Below, piece by piece: positions 34,163-43,959 of a stretch of DNA of 64,000 nt (its first letter is position 1; every line of letters starts with the position of its first letter). A program made the position numbers and the translations under genes. The notes beneath the pieces are model-generated. The model was not told where the DNA came from, did not search any database, and saw only the letters and a program-made list of their open reading frames with translations. The stretch is from Dyadobacter sp. CY345 (GTDB taxonomy: Bacteria; Bacteroidota; Bacteroidia; Cytophagales; Spirosomataceae), in the NCBI RefSeq assembly GCF_021502725.1, contig NZ_JAKFFS010000004.1, forward strand, positions 434,001 through 498,000, given 5' to 3'.

Positions 34163-36622
34163 TTAAAAATGAAAATTCAGCCCCACTAAAAAATTACGTC
34201 CTGCCTGCGGGAAATAGAAATTTTCCTGCGTCAAGGCACCTCCAGCGATATAGCCGTAGGTATAACCATTGGATTCGTACTTTTCGCTGAATACATTATT
34301 TAGCAAGAAATTAAGTGTAATTTCTTTTGCCCAGGTTGGTTTGATCGTCCAGGTCATGCGGATATCGTTTGTAAAATAGGCACCCAGTTTCCGCGTTTCG
34401 TCAGACGTGTTATCCAGATATTGTTTTCCAACATATTTTGTTAGCAGCGCAAATTCCAGATTTTTTTGTGGACTGTATGTAAACTGGCTTCCTGCGATCA
34501 CGTTTGGAGAAAACGAAATGTCAGATTTTCCATGATTGATCAGGTCATAATCACCGCTGTCGTAGTTAACAATATATTCCGTAAAATCGGAAATTTTATT
34601 CTGGCTAAATGTCGCATTGGCATTCCATTTAAATCTGGAATTGAAGGCAATCGCACCTTCAAGCTCAATACCTGTTCGATAGCTTTTCGGCACATTTACA
34701 CGAATCGGATTACCGACGTCATTGATCTGTCCAGTCAGCACCAGCTGGTTTTTATAATGCATCAGGTAGTAATTCGCGGAAATCCCATAAATCCCTTTTT
34801 GCATGCGGAAACCTGCTTCAACATTATTCAGTCGCTCGCTTTTTGGAAAAAGCCGGTTGGTGGAAGCGGTGAAATCATCCCGGTTTGGCTCTTTGTTACC
34901 CACACTGTAAGATGCATAAACAGAACTTTGGGGAGCAATCTGATAGGTTATCCCAGCTTTTGGGTTGATAAACGAAAATGATTGGTCAAAGTTAAACGTG
35001 ATCAGATCATTATCCGTTCCATCTATTTTATGACTTACGCTACGGTATTGAATGTCCCCGAACGCATTCAGTTTTTCTGTAAACTGGTAGTATAGTTTTC
35101 CATAAATATTGAAATCCTGCTTGATCCCTTTGTTGAAATAATAACGCTGCTCATTTTCAGTATTTCTCGCATTTCTTGCCCAGATAATTTCTCCGTAATG
35201 ATCGCCGTCATAATAATTATATCCACCCCCCACACTGGCTGTCAATTTTTTAAAGCTGTTGTAGTCAAGTGAAAATGTTGATCCGTAGAAATAATTATCC
35301 AGCCATCTGCGACGGATAAGGTCAGTTCCGGAAATTGTATCATTTCCCGAAATTAGATTAGGCAGATTGTAACTGCTGAACTGGTCATTCTTGCGATACT
35401 GCTCATAATAACCCAAACCACGAACAAGAAATCCGTTCAGGTTTAAAGTCAGATTATTATTCAACGTATGGGAAGTGACAACCTGGTAGTGATCCTGACG
35501 GTAATTGTCAACCTCATTTTTATAAGTGTAGGAATTGAAAGTGCGGTCGTTAGCATTCAGCAAATTTTGAGCATCTTTTTCATCCAATCCATTACGATTA
35601 ATGTAAGCTAAAATTCCTTCACGGTCGCCGCGCAGTTTTGCTTCGGGAACCCCGTTCCATGATTGATACGTTTTTTCTTTTCCTGAAAATACATTGACAC
35701 GAACAAAGCTTTTTTTACCAAAATAAGCGCCTGATAAGTAATATGAATGAAGTTCGGAAGACGCGCGGTCAACATATCCGTCTGATGAAACACGCGACAA
35801 ACGGGCATCAAAAGTGAATTTATCTTTTACCAGACCACTTCCAATTTTAAACGTATTTTTAAATGTATTGAAAGATCCATACGAATTGTTGAGTTCTGCA
35901 TAAGCCTCTTTACGGAACTGATTGGTGCTAATATTCACGGTCGCACCGAAAGCGCCGGCGCCATTGGTGGAAGTTCCAACGCCGCGCTGAATCTGAATGC
36001 TGCTAACCGAAGAAGCGAAATCCGGCATATTTACCCAGAAAACACCCTGACTTTCTGCATCATTATAAGGAATCCCATTGACAGTCACATTGATTCTGGT
36101 GGCGTCCGTGCCACGAATCCGGATTCCTGTGTAACCCACACCGCCGCCGGCATCACTTGTGCTCACAAGCGAAGGCGTAAAATTCAGAAGTACTGGAAGA
36201 TCTTGTCCAAGATTCTGCTTGTTAAGTGCCTCGGCGCTGACATTGGTATAAGCCATACCCGTTTTGTCAGTAACCCGGGTTGCGTTCACAATGACTTCAT
36301 CCGCCTGGAAAGTGCTTTTTTGAAGTTTTATGTCAATCGATTTTTCAGAACTTGCGTCGGTTGCATCGAGTTTGACTGACTGATATCCAATGTAAGATAT
36401 TTCCAGTGAGACAATGTCGTCAGAGATATTCCGGAGCGTAAATCTTCCGTTGGCATCGGTTGTAGTTCCTCTGATGTCACCAGCCTTGATGGTCGCGCCG
36501 GGTAATGGTTTTCCATCTTCCTGATCGGTGATCTGACCGGTTAATGTTTTTTGAGCATAAACAGATATACCCAGTAAAGTGCTTATAACGAGTGTTAAAA
36601 GACAGGTCGTAACTTTTCGCAT
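34163..36622 (-). CDS. TonB-dependent receptor, probable thiamin transporter
   Basis: An 819-residue outer-membrane receptor: signal peptide (to VYAQ), carboxypeptidase-regulatory-like domain (about 25-110, GQITDQEDGKPLPGATIKAG), plug (GIRIRGTDATRINVTVNG) and a 22-strand barrel ending in the outer-membrane phenylalanine (LVGLNFHF). A TPP riboswitch precedes the gene, so in line with known Bacteroidota TPP-regulated receptors it likely imports thiamin or its precursors. The usual inner-membrane partner pnuT and a thiamin pyrophosphokinase gene are not adjacent: a terminator follows directly. Confidence 0.9.
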   Translation of the reverse strand: MRKVTTCLLTLVISTLLGISVYAQKTLTGQITDQEDGKPLPGATIKAGDIRGTTTDANGRFTLRNISDDIVSLEISYIGYQSVKLDATDASSEKSIDIKLQKSTFQADEVIVNATRVTDKTGMAYTNVSAEALNKQNLGQDLPVLLNFTPSLVSTSDAGGGVGYTGIRIRGTDATRINVTVNGIPYNDAESQGVFWVNMPDFASSVSSIQIQRGVGTSTNGAGAFGATVNISTNQFRKEAYAELNNSYGSFNTFKNTFKIGSGLVKDKFTFDARLSRVSSDGYVDRASSELHSYYLSGAYFGKKSFVRVNVFSGKEKTYQSWNGVPEAKLRGDREGILAYINRNGLDEKDAQNLLNANDRTFNSYTYKNEVDNYRQDHYQVVTSHTLNNNLTLNLNGFLVRGLGYYEQYRKNDQFSSYNLPNLISGNDTISGTDLIRRRWLDNYFYGSTFSLDYNSFKKLTASVGGGYNYYDGDHYGEIIWARNARNTENEQRYYFNKGIKQDFNIYGKLYYQFTEKLNAFGDIQYRSVSHKIDGTDNDLITFNFDQSFSFINPKAGITYQIAPQSSVYASYSVGNKEPNRDDFTASTNRLFPKSERLNNVEAGFRMQKGIYGISANYYLMHYKNQLVLTGQINDVGNPIRVNVPKSYRTGIELEGAIAFNSRFKWNANATFSQNKISDFTEYIVNYDSGDYDLINHGKSDISFSPNVIAGSQFTYSPQKNLEFALLTKYVGKQYLDNTSDETRKLGAYFTNDIRMTWTIKPTWAKEITLNFLLNNVFSEKYESNGYTYGYIAGGALTQENFYFPQAGRNFLVGLNFHF

Positions 36623-36749
36623 TGCGATTAATAATTGTTACGAACAGGCAGGGGCCACCTATCCTTTGGTTCAATAAAAAATGGTTATTCGATACAGCTT
36701 ATCAGGCAGTTTTGGAAATTTATAGAATTCCGCTGGTCCTAAGTTTAGC

Positions 36750-36835
36750 TTTCTCTTCCTACGCCGGCATTATCCGGATCAGGTAATATGGGTATGATCT
36801 CAGCCCGTTAGGTAGGGCACCCCTATGAGATTATG
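36750..36835 (-). promoter_or_regulatory. TPP riboswitch (thi-box)
   Basis: On the minus strand the conserved elements occur in order: TAGGGGTGCCC, GGGCTGAGATCATACCC, ACCTGATCCGGATAATG and CCGGCGTAGGAA. These are the pyrimidine- and pyrophosphate-binding parts of the TPP aptamer. It lies about 125 bases before the TonB receptor start. No hairpin with a long T-run was seen between aptamer and gene, so control of translation initiation is likelier than termination. Confidence 0.95.
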
Positions 36836-36838
36836 GTG

Positions 36839-36846
36839 CAAAGATA
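36839..36846 (-). promoter_or_regulatory. -7 promoter box of the riboswitch transcript
   Basis: TATCTTTG on the minus strand matches TAnnTTTG and lies just before the predicted start of the TPP aptamer, so the transcript would begin at the riboswitch. Confidence 0.6.
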
Positions 36847-36954
36847 TGGATAACAGCGTGGAGAAGCAAGAGTAAGCAGATTATCTAAAAAACTTACCGA
36901 GTTATTTTTTCTCTTTACAAGCGAGTATTGAATGTCGAACAGCCTCCAATATTT

Positions 36955-37290
36955 CTAATCCTGATTCTTTGAAATCACAATTGGTCCGGCAGACAGCGTA
37001 TTCATATGAAGCAGTTTTCTAATTTTGGGAGAGAGTTTTGTCAATTCGGAATATGTATTTATTTCTGCGTTTAAGACAATTACCGAAATTGTGTATTTAC
37101 TGAAATTTTGCTGATGTTGTAAGTTTTTATGAAAAGTGAGGAGAATAGTAAAATTATTTATGAGCATTAGCTTTAATAGCTCCCCATTTTTCACACCACT
37201 ACATCCCATATCTCTTACCGTGAAAACTTCATATTCAGAAAAGTTAAGTTTTAATCGCTTAGGCAAATTTTCATCAAGCAACAGTCGCAT
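36955..37290 (-). CDS. DUF5615 PIN-like protein with altered acidic residues
   Basis: A 111-residue member of the DUF5615 PIN-like family, usually paired with a DUF433 protein as a putative RNase toxin. The N-terminal MRLLLDENLP keeps D6. The second acidic position, usually D in the GxxDxEIL segment, reads SGVKNGELL (N35), and the third, usually TxDKN, reads LTFHKN (H54). Two of the expected metal ligands are therefore replaced, so nuclease activity is doubtful. The start overlaps the end of the DUF433 gene by 17 bases. Confidence 0.78.
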   Translation of the reverse strand: MRLLLDENLPKRLKLNFSEYEVFTVRDMGCSGVKNGELLKLMLINNFTILLTFHKNLQHQQNFSKYTISVIVLNAEINTYSELTKLSPKIRKLLHMNTLSAGPIVISKNQD

Positions 37291-37513
37291 AAAGTTGTTC
37301 TATATTTTTCGATGTTAACAATTTATTCGCAGCTTCCAGAACAGAAACTGCCTGCTGTCTTGTGACTGTTGGAAAATCATCTAAAAAATCGTCAAGGGAA
37401 ACACCTGCCTCTAAATGATCGAACAAAGTTCCGACAGGCACACGCGTTCCTTTGAAGACGGGCTGCCCCCCCAAGATTTCCTGATTTGTCGTAATAAGCG
37501 TTTTAATATCCAT
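37274..37513 (-). CDS. DUF433 putative antitoxin
   Basis: A 79-residue DUF433 protein with the typical ILGGQPVFKGTRVPVGTLFD segment and a helix-turn-helix-like middle (SLDDFLDDFPTVTRQQAVSV). DUF433 genes precede DUF5615 genes in predicted toxin-antitoxin pairs; it may bind DNA and the partner. It overlaps the downstream gene by 17 bases. Confidence 0.85.
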   Translation of the reverse strand: MDIKTLITTNQEILGGQPVFKGTRVPVGTLFDHLEAGVSLDDFLDDFPTVTRQQAVSVLEAANKLLTSKNIEQLYATVA

Positions 37514-37587
37514 AACTAAATTTACTTATTATTTTCGAAAGCACACATTATTGTTTATCACCGAATTACAAGTTTTGGGCAATTTTA

Positions 37588-38379
37588 TTATTTCTCAACC
37601 AAGGCAAGCCATGACCTTAAAACGTCCTGCAATATTTTTTCCCTGGCTCTGACGTCTTCCAGATCTTTAAAAACAACTGTCCTTCTTCCATCCTTGTAAT
37701 CACCTTCCAAAAATCCTTCCTTATCATTCACCTTGGCGCCGCTTGGAAAGACCAGCATAATTCTGCCCTTATGAAGGTTCATCACAACGATGTCTCTTTT
37801 ATATTCTTTGGGATCAAACGGCTTCATTTCTCCGGAATAGTAAAAACTCGGATTATTCCATTTGATCTGTTCGGCGATTTTTTTGTCAGTACTCAAAATA
37901 ATTTTCCTGATCGCTTCGACTATATTGCGCAATTCAGGATCAAGCTTTTTTATATGCTCACTTACCTGTTCAGAATCAGAAAGTTTAATCGCTTTTGCAG
38001 TTGATGCTTTTTTCGGTTTAACAGCGGGTTTTTCAAGATTTTTCTCAATCCTGTATTTTGTGATTTTGGCGATCAGATCAACCGGCAGCGGTTTGTCCAG
38101 AGGAAATTGAACACCGCCTTTCGAGCCTTTGAAGCCGGAAAGCGCTTCTTTAAATTCTTCCAGTCCTTGTGGTGCTGGATAAAAGCCGATATGATTTTTA
38201 TAAGCAGCATAATGAACCAGATTGCCGTTTAATGTCAGTGTCGGCATTCCGTAACCTATTTTCTCTTCTGCATCCGGCGCCGCATCACGGATTGCCTTAC
38301 GCATTTCTTTCAGCAATTTTTGGGTTTCCGGTGGAAAACCGGCAATGTATTGATCGACTTCGGGATTATTTTTTTTCAT
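37588..38379 (-). CDS. Tandem DUF1801 protein (YdhG-like plus second domain)
   Basis: A 263-residue cytosolic protein made of two DUF1801 (YdhG/frataxin-like) domains. Domain 1 (about 1-115) shows AEEKIGYGMPTLTLNGNLVHYAAYKNHIGFYP; domain 2 (about 140-260) shows AEQIKWNNPSFYYSGEMKP and a C-terminal W-rich end. They are joined by a basic, alanine-rich linker (KPAVKPKKASTAKA). Single-domain relatives are called iron chaperones in some annotations, on weak grounds. The ATG at 38379 is preferred over 38406 because MKKNNPEVDQYIAGFP matches the family start. Confidence 0.78.
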   Translation of the reverse strand: MKKNNPEVDQYIAGFPPETQKLLKEMRKAIRDAAPDAEEKIGYGMPTLTLNGNLVHYAAYKNHIGFYPAPQGLEEFKEALSGFKGSKGGVQFPLDKPLPVDLIAKITKYRIEKNLEKPAVKPKKASTAKAIKLSDSEQVSEHIKKLDPELRNIVEAIRKIILSTDKKIAEQIKWNNPSFYYSGEMKPFDPKEYKRDIVVMNLHKGRIMLVFPSGAKVNDKEGFLEGDYKDGRRTVVFKDLEDVRAREKILQDVLRSWLALVEK

Positions 38380-38525
38380 GGTTACCAGAATGTCTAAAAT
38401 CCACAACTTTGATAATAATATGCAATCTTAGAAATTTGCTTACATATTTAAAAATAATCCTAAGATTTTGGTTTAGAGGATGATGTGTAGTTGGGCGTGT
38501 AGTTTTTTAATTATTGAAAATTCAG

Positions 38526-39230
38526 TCATTGCACTTTATTTAAAACTTTCGCTGGCTGCCTTTCCGCAATCTTTTTATTTTTCTCTTTCAAATAAAGGTA
38601 AGTTTTGTGACCGGCAAGTGTGTTATCCAGTTTTTCAAAGAAACCTTTATGCTGAAAAGCATACCAGTTTATTTTCAGTAAATAAAGGCTGACATACGAA
38701 GCTGGATTTTCCATTATAAACGCGCCGGTTTTTTGAATCAGGTCTTCTTTTTCCAATGCCTGTTTATCAACCCAATAATTCAGACTATCAGCGTTCTTGC
38801 CTTTCCGGGCCAGTTTTTCCCCTTGCGCATAACTTTTGATACGATCATCAGAAGGTTTTTGAATATCGTTTACAAACCTTTGCCATTCCATTGTGCTTTT
38901 TGAATTCGTTACAATTGATCTTGATACGTCGTTGGTGTCGAGCTGAATGCATGCTCCTTGTTCAAGAAAGAAAAACAGCGATCCTTTTATCTGGGAAATG
39001 TGAAGCTGGTATAGATCAGGAACCAGATCATTGTCGATATCAAGATTAAAAACATCCGAATGTAATTTTATAGAATGCACAATGGCTGCAAAACCTTTTT
39101 CTCTTGTTAAAAGTACGGCCTTGCGGCCTTTAAATTCTTTTGGTGCGAGTATCTGGAATTTTACTTTTTGGGAAAATGAAAAGTGCGCAGTTAACAGAAA
39201 TACTAGGAGCAGGGCTGAAAATTTATTCAT
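38526..39230 (-). CDS. Exported DUF4369-like protein without thioredoxin domain
   Basis: A 234-residue exported protein (signal to HFSFSQ). Residues about 22-210 resemble the DUF4369 region found before the thioredoxin domain of Bacteroidota TlpA-like proteins: KFQILAPKEFKGRKAVLLT, then a beta-rich part, then a helical part. The CxxC redox domain normally following is absent. The start overlaps the GH18 stop by 4 bases, so the two genes are coupled. Function unknown. Confidence 0.55.
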   Translation of the reverse strand: MNKFSALLLVFLLTAHFSFSQKVKFQILAPKEFKGRKAVLLTREKGFAAIVHSIKLHSDVFNLDIDNDLVPDLYQLHISQIKGSLFFFLEQGACIQLDTNDVSRSIVTNSKSTMEWQRFVNDIQKPSDDRIKSYAQGEKLARKGKNADSLNYWVDKQALEKEDLIQKTGAFIMENPASYVSLYLLKINWYAFQHKGFFEKLDNTLAGHKTYLYLKEKNKKIAERQPAKVLNKVQ

Positions 39231-40210
39231 TTTGCATGGATTACAGCATGAATATTTCCCAGCAATGACTGCTCACCGACAGTATCCTGCAATAGCTGCC
39301 AGATCATAATACCACCTGACTTTTCCAGTGCTAACGATGTTTTTTTTCTGATTGTCGGTATGCCGTTATAATACAAATTCCCTCCGTTTAAGCTAAATTC
39401 ATCAACGTTGATTTTATCAGGATATTGGAGAATCAGGTTTTTCCAGGAAATACTTTCAGGTGCGCTTCCGCCAAAGCCATATCCATAAAACGGAACGCCG
39501 AGGCTGAGTTTTTCTTTGGGGATACCACGCGTCTTTGTCCAGTATTCCAGATCTTCAACTGCCATTTCATAAGGTGCATGCGGACCGGGTCTTGAAAGAT
39601 TCCATGGGCCGGTTTTGTCGTAAGACATAATATTTACAAAGTCAAACTGGGCAAGCGCCTTATCCGTAAACTGATCTTTATAAACCGTCGCGATAGCTGC
39701 CGTGATCATTTTGTTTTTTGCCCGTAATTGTGCCGCCAGATCGATCACGAAATTTTCATAATTCCAATCAATCAAAGCACCTTCAAGGTCTACATCAATT
39801 CCGTCCAGATCACTTTCAACGGCAAGATTGACAAGGTCGGCAATCAACTTTGTCTTTTTTTCTCCAATTAAAAAAGCAGGATAATAAGCCGGTGCTCCGC
39901 CTCCGCCGATGGACGCCATGATTTTAACATTTTTGGCATGGGCAATCGCAGCGACTTCTTTCAGATGTTCAGTCCCTTTTAAATTTCCCAGCGAATCAGG
40001 GTTGATGAAAGCGATATAAAGATGGGTGATTTTCCCATAATCGATTGAATTTGCTGGCGCAAGCAAATTTTCCCGGCCGGGTAAATAACCGATGACACGA
40101 AAATTCGACTTGTTATTATCGGCTGTTATTGTCTTTTTACTGCAACCAAAATTCAGCAGAGCAAGAGTGATCAGGATAAGTTGAAGTATTAAATTAGTTT
40201 GTCTTTTCAC
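39227..40210 (-). CDS. Glycoside hydrolase family 18 lipoprotein
   Basis: A 327-residue chitinase-like enzyme: lipobox NFGC (C23), then a TIM barrel with VIGYLPGRENL, IMASIGGGG and the catalytic motif LDGIDVDLE, proton donor E143; later FVNIMSYDKTGPW and the SLGVPFYGYGF strand. All residues of the DxxDxDxE motif are present, so activity is expected on chitin-like or peptidoglycan/glycoprotein N-acetylglucosamine links, at the outer membrane or periplasm. Preceded by a GNAT gene, with 18 bases between them. Confidence 0.88.
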   Translation of the reverse strand: MKRQTNLILQLILITLALLNFGCSKKTITADNNKSNFRVIGYLPGRENLLAPANSIDYGKITHLYIAFINPDSLGNLKGTEHLKEVAAIAHAKNVKIMASIGGGGAPAYYPAFLIGEKKTKLIADLVNLAVESDLDGIDVDLEGALIDWNYENFVIDLAAQLRAKNKMITAAIATVYKDQFTDKALAQFDFVNIMSYDKTGPWNLSRPGPHAPYEMAVEDLEYWTKTRGIPKEKLSLGVPFYGYGFGGSAPESISWKNLILQYPDKINVDEFSLNGGNLYYNGIPTIRKKTSLALEKSGGIMIWQLLQDTVGEQSLLGNIHAVIHAK

Positions 40211-40228
40211 CAGATTAATTCTTAAAAG

Positions 40229-40720
40229 TTACAATTCCTTCACATAAAGCCAATACATTTTTCCAAGCCTCATTTCCAGTTCTTTTATTTGTACAAAACC
40301 CATTGACTCGTAAATATGCCTTGCCGCGTTCATGAATTCGGAGGTATGCAATGCGATGAATTTTTCTCCGGTTTGTCTTGCATGGTCGATACAAAGCTGC
40401 ATCAGTTTTCTACCAATACCTTTTCCGGTATGTTCCGTATTAACGCCAACCATTCGCAGATATGACCAGTCTTCATGAAAAATGTCTGTGGGATTTCCTT
40501 TGGAAATGAAAAACGCCATACCGATTATCTCATTATTTTCTTCCCAAACGAAACAGGTAGATTTGGAAAGCAGCTCCGGATAAGTTTTTTCACTTAACAA
40601 GATCGAATGCAGTTTAATCCAGTTGTCATTTGTTAAAACAGTTTCAAACTGGCCATAAGCGTTTAATCCCAGTTTTTGTAATTGTGGGATGTCTTTTTCT
40701 GTGGCGGTTCTGATTTTCAT
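40229..40720 (-). CDS. GNAT-family N-acetyltransferase
   Basis: A 163-residue acetyl-CoA-dependent acyltransferase. The strand YLRMVGVNTEHTGKGIGRKLMQL contains the pyrophosphate-binding V..exrGxGxG/A-type loop (HTGKGIG), followed by FIALHTSEFMNAARHIYESMGF of motif B. The substrate is unknown. It is the first gene of a likely three-gene minus-strand unit with the GH18 lipoprotein and the DUF4369-like gene. Confidence 0.88.
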   Translation of the reverse strand: MKIRTATEKDIPQLQKLGLNAYGQFETVLTNDNWIKLHSILLSEKTYPELLSKSTCFVWEENNEIIGMAFFISKGNPTDIFHEDWSYLRMVGVNTEHTGKGIGRKLMQLCIDHARQTGEKFIALHTSEFMNAARHIYESMGFVQIKELEMRLGKMYWLYVKEL

Positions 40721-40870
40721 TAAGACAGCTTAGATATCCCCGCGTTTTGGGAGACGGGTAGAATTCTATAAATATATAAAATTAAACTTTTGAGCTACTA
40801 ATATCTACACACACTATTTCCGTAATTTTACCTTATCTAAATCGAATGAATCTGCTTAAACGTAAATACA

Positions 40871-42124
40871 ATGGCAAACTATACTGAAATGACGATGCTT
40901 GAAGCAACGCAACATGCGATGGAATTGGAGGGGAAATACGGCGCGCATAACTATAAACCGATGCCCGTTGTGCTTGCGAAAGGTTCAGGTGTGTATGTAT
41001 GGGATGTGGAAGGAAAACAATATCTGGATTTTTTATCTGCATATAGTGCTGTCAGTCAGGGTCATTGCCATCCAAGAATAATTAATGCAATGATCGAACA
41101 GGCACAAAAACTTACGTTGACTTCCCGCGCTTTTTACAGCGACAAATTGGGAGAATGTGAAAAGTTTCTTTGTGAATATTTCGGTTATGATAAAGTTTTG
41201 ATGATGAACTCCGGCGTAGAAGGCGGAGAAACGGCTTTAAAGCTCACACGAAAATGGGCGTATAAAGTAAAAGGAATAGCGCCAAATAAAGCGAAAACGG
41301 TATATGCTTCCGGAAATTTCTGGGGCCGGACTTTGGCTGCGATTTCGTCATCTACGGATCCTTCAAGTACCGATGATTACGGTCCTTTTTTGCCAGGTTT
41401 TGAAATAATTCCTTACGATGATCTGGAAGCGTTGGAAAATATTTTCAAAAGCGATCCGAACATTGCAGGGTTTATGGTTGAACCAATTCAGGGAGAAGCA
41501 GGTGTGGTTGTGCCCAAAGAAGGTTATTTGAAAGGTGTGCGGGATTTGTGCACAAAATATAACGTGTTATTTATCGCTGATGAAGTCCAGACCGGCATCG
41601 GGCGTACCGGCAAAAGGCTTGCCTGTGACTGGGAAAATGTAAAACCGGATATTTTGGTACTTGGAAAAGCGTTATCCGGCGGAACTATGCCAGTTTCGGC
41701 TGCTTTTGCTGACGATGAAATTATGCTGACGATCGCTCCTGGCGAACATGGCTCCACGTATGGCGGAAACCCGTTGGCCTGTGCCGTCACTATGGCTGCT
41801 TTACAAGTGGTTGATGATGAAAAACTGGCTGACAATGCGGAAGTTATGGGAAAACTTTTCCGTAAAAGAATTTACGATCTGCAACAGAAATGTAATCTTA
41901 TATCGTTAGTAAGAGGCAAAGGGCTTTTGAATGCCATTGTCATTAATGATACGGAAGACAGTGCCACGGCAATGAACCTGTGTTATCAAATGATGGATAA
42001 AGGATTGTTATGCAAACCTACCCATGGAAATAAAATCCGCTTTGCGCCTCCGTTGGTTATCACAGAAGATCAGATGAATGCTGCCTGCGATATCATTGAA
42101 GAAGTATTTTTGACAACAAACTAA
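40871..42124 (+). CDS. rocD: Ornithine--oxo-acid aminotransferase
   Basis: Transfers the delta-amino group of ornithine to 2-oxoglutarate, giving glutamate semialdehyde in arginine/proline metabolism. A 417-residue class III PLP enzyme: [31 protein letters not shown] and the PLP lysine in VLGKALSGG (K266). The segment [13 protein letters not shown] (near 58) is typical of OAT rather than acetylornithine aminotransferase. A promoter region lies in the gap to the divergent GNAT gene. The S41 protease gene follows after 9 bases. Confidence 0.93.
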   Translation: MANYTEMTMLEATQHAMELEGKYGAHNYKPMPVVLAKGSGVYVWDVEGKQYLDFLSAYSAVSQGHCHPRIINAMIEQAQKLTLTSRAFYSDKLGECEKFLCEYFGYDKVLMMNSGVEGGETALKLTRKWAYKVKGIAPNKAKTVYASGNFWGRTLAAISSSTDPSSTDDYGPFLPGFEIIPYDDLEALENIFKSDPNIAGFMVEPIQGEAGVVVPKEGYLKGVRDLCTKYNVLFIADEVQTGIGRTGKRLACDWENVKPDILVLGKALSGGTMPVSAAFADDEIMLTIAPGEHGSTYGGNPLACAVTMAALQVVDDEKLADNAEVMGKLFRKRIYDLQQKCNLISLVRGKGLLNAIVINDTEDSATAMNLCYQMMDKGLLCKPTHGNKIRFAPPLVITEDQMNAACDIIEEVFLTTN

Positions 42125-42133
42125 GTCGACTTT

Positions 42134-43525
42134 ATGAGAAAGGTGTTACCGATTGTGCTGGTTTTAGTAGGGTTTTTAAGCGCTTGCCGCGAAAAAAATG
42201 TTGATCCGGCGACTGATGTCGAAACCAGTAAGTGGATTGTTGAACAGATGAAAACCTGGTATTACTGGAATGATAAAATGCCGGCAAATCCTGATTTGAC
42301 ACTGGCACCAGAAGCACTTTTTAATTCATTATTATACAAGTATGATGCGACAGCCCGTCCTGATGGCGACCGTTTTTCCTGGATTGAAAGTGATGCAGAT
42401 GCTTTAAAAGCAGAGTTAAGCGGTTCTACAAAAACTACCGGTTTGGAATTTCGGTTGTTTTATTATCCAACTGGTGGAACCAACATTATGGGTTTGGTTA
42501 CTTACGCTTTGCCCGGCTCTCCGGCTGCGATTGCTGGTTTCAAAAGAGGTGATATCATCACGAGAATTGATGATAAACAATTAACTGCTTCTAATTATTA
42601 TGATCTGGTTTATTCTGATGCTGCCAAAAAATATACGCTGGGAGCGCTGAATGAGCAAGATGCCATTATTGAAACATCTGAAACGAAAAGTGTTACTCCG
42701 GTAAGTTTTCAGGAAGATCCTGTATTTTTTGATACCACATTTCAGTATGGAAGCAATACCGTGGGATATTTGGTTTATCACCAGTTCATCGCCAGTAAAA
42801 GTGGCAGCGAGAAAAAGGAATACGATCAAAAGGTTGATAATGTCTTTGCTGATTTTAAATCCAAAAACGTCAATTCCTTAATTCTTGATTTACGTTATAA
42901 TCCGGGCGGTTACGTAAGTTCAGCAACCAATCTGGCGAGTTTGATTGGTAAGGGAATTACAAACAATGATATTTTTTATTACAAAGAATATAACACGACG
43001 CTGACGCCGGCTTTCGAAAAAAGATACGGAAAAGATTATTTTCTGGAAAAGTTTAGTTCAAAAAGCCAGAATATCGGTTCCGGGCTGAAAAATCTGATTA
43101 TTCTTACTTCAAACAGAACTGCTTCTGCCAGTGAATTATTGATTAACGGTTTAAAGCCTTTCATGACTGTAACCGTTATTGGAGATCAGACTGTCGGCAA
43201 AAACGTTGGGTCGATCACCATAAGCGATGATTCTAAAAAAGTGAAATGGGGGCTTCAGCCGATTGTGACCAAATCTTTTAACAGTCTTAAACAATCAGAT
43301 TACAGCAAAGGTTTTACGCCTGATGTTACCGTGAGAGAGGGATTGAGATTATATCCTTATGGCAATATCAAAGATCCGTTGCTCGCAGAGGCACTTTCAA
43401 AAATAACGGGCTCTCAGTTTGTCCGCAAGAAAGCTGAGCAGTTGCGTACAGCAGAATTTGCTGAGGATTTCAGTTCTACAATTGAAAATAAAGCAGGAGG
43501 AAGTAACATGTTTTTTGATAAATAA
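42134..43525 (+). CDS. S41-family peptidase lipoprotein with PDZ domain
   Basis: A 463-residue C-terminal-processing-type protease at the envelope: lipobox FLSAC (C18), an N-terminal helical cap, a PDZ domain (about 95-165, GLVTYALPGSPAAIAGFKRG) and the S41 domain with LDLRYNPGGYVSSATNLAS, the catalytic serine in RTASASELLING and the catalytic lysine in QTVGKNVGS. The full Ser/Lys pair is present. It is 9 bases behind rocD and likely co-transcribed. The C-terminus has no obvious anchor. Confidence 0.9.
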   Translation: MRKVLPIVLVLVGFLSACREKNVDPATDVETSKWIVEQMKTWYYWNDKMPANPDLTLAPEALFNSLLYKYDATARPDGDRFSWIESDADALKAELSGSTKTTGLEFRLFYYPTGGTNIMGLVTYALPGSPAAIAGFKRGDIITRIDDKQLTASNYYDLVYSDAAKKYTLGALNEQDAIIETSETKSVTPVSFQEDPVFFDTTFQYGSNTVGYLVYHQFIASKSGSEKKEYDQKVDNVFADFKSKNVNSLILDLRYNPGGYVSSATNLASLIGKGITNNDIFYYKEYNTTLTPAFEKRYGKDYFLEKFSSKSQNIGSGLKNLIILTSNRTASASELLINGLKPFMTVTVIGDQTVGKNVGSITISDDSKKVKWGLQPIVTKSFNSLKQSDYSKGFTPDVTVREGLRLYPYGNIKDPLLAEALSKITGSQFVRKKAEQLRTAEFAEDFSSTIENKAGGSNMFFDK

Positions 43526-43693
43526 TTTATTTTAATTTATAACAGATTATCAGCAGTTTACACGTTTTCCATAGTTTCGGTCCAGTAAATGTTGAATCTT
43601 TTTTAGATATATTTTAGTGAAACTTTCTGATACGGTATACTTTTTATAATATTAGAACAGTATCTTTTTCTAACACTATAAACAAAGTACACT

Positions 43694-43948
43694 ATGGGCG
43701 TTTTAACTTGGATTATCGTAGGATTGGTAGCCGGAGCTATTGCTAAGGCATTGCATCCTGGCAAAGATCCGGGAGGTATTATTGTAACCATTCTGATAGG
43801 GATAGCCGGTGCTGTCGTAGGAGGCTGGGTTTCTTCGCTGGCAGGATTTGGATCGGTTGACGGATTCAACATCGGAAGTCTTTTTATCGCCATTTTGGGT
43901 GCAGTGCTGCTTCTGTTTTTATACAGGAAGTTTAGTACAAAAGCCTAG
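43694..43948 (+). CDS. GlsB/YeaQ/YmgE-family stress membrane protein
   Basis: An 84-residue inner-membrane protein with three hydrophobic helices: LTWIIVGLVAGAIAKALHPG, then GIIVTILIGIAGAVVGGWV, and SLFIAILGAVLLLFLYR. The glycine pattern and the HPGKDPGG loop after helix 1 are typical of the transglycosylase-associated family, induced under stress in many bacteria; molecular function unknown. A strong terminator follows. Confidence 0.9.
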   Translation: MGVLTWIIVGLVAGAIAKALHPGKDPGGIIVTILIGIAGAVVGGWVSSLAGFGSVDGFNIGSLFIAILGAVLLLFLYRKFSTKA

Positions 43949-43959
43949 AATAATTTAAT

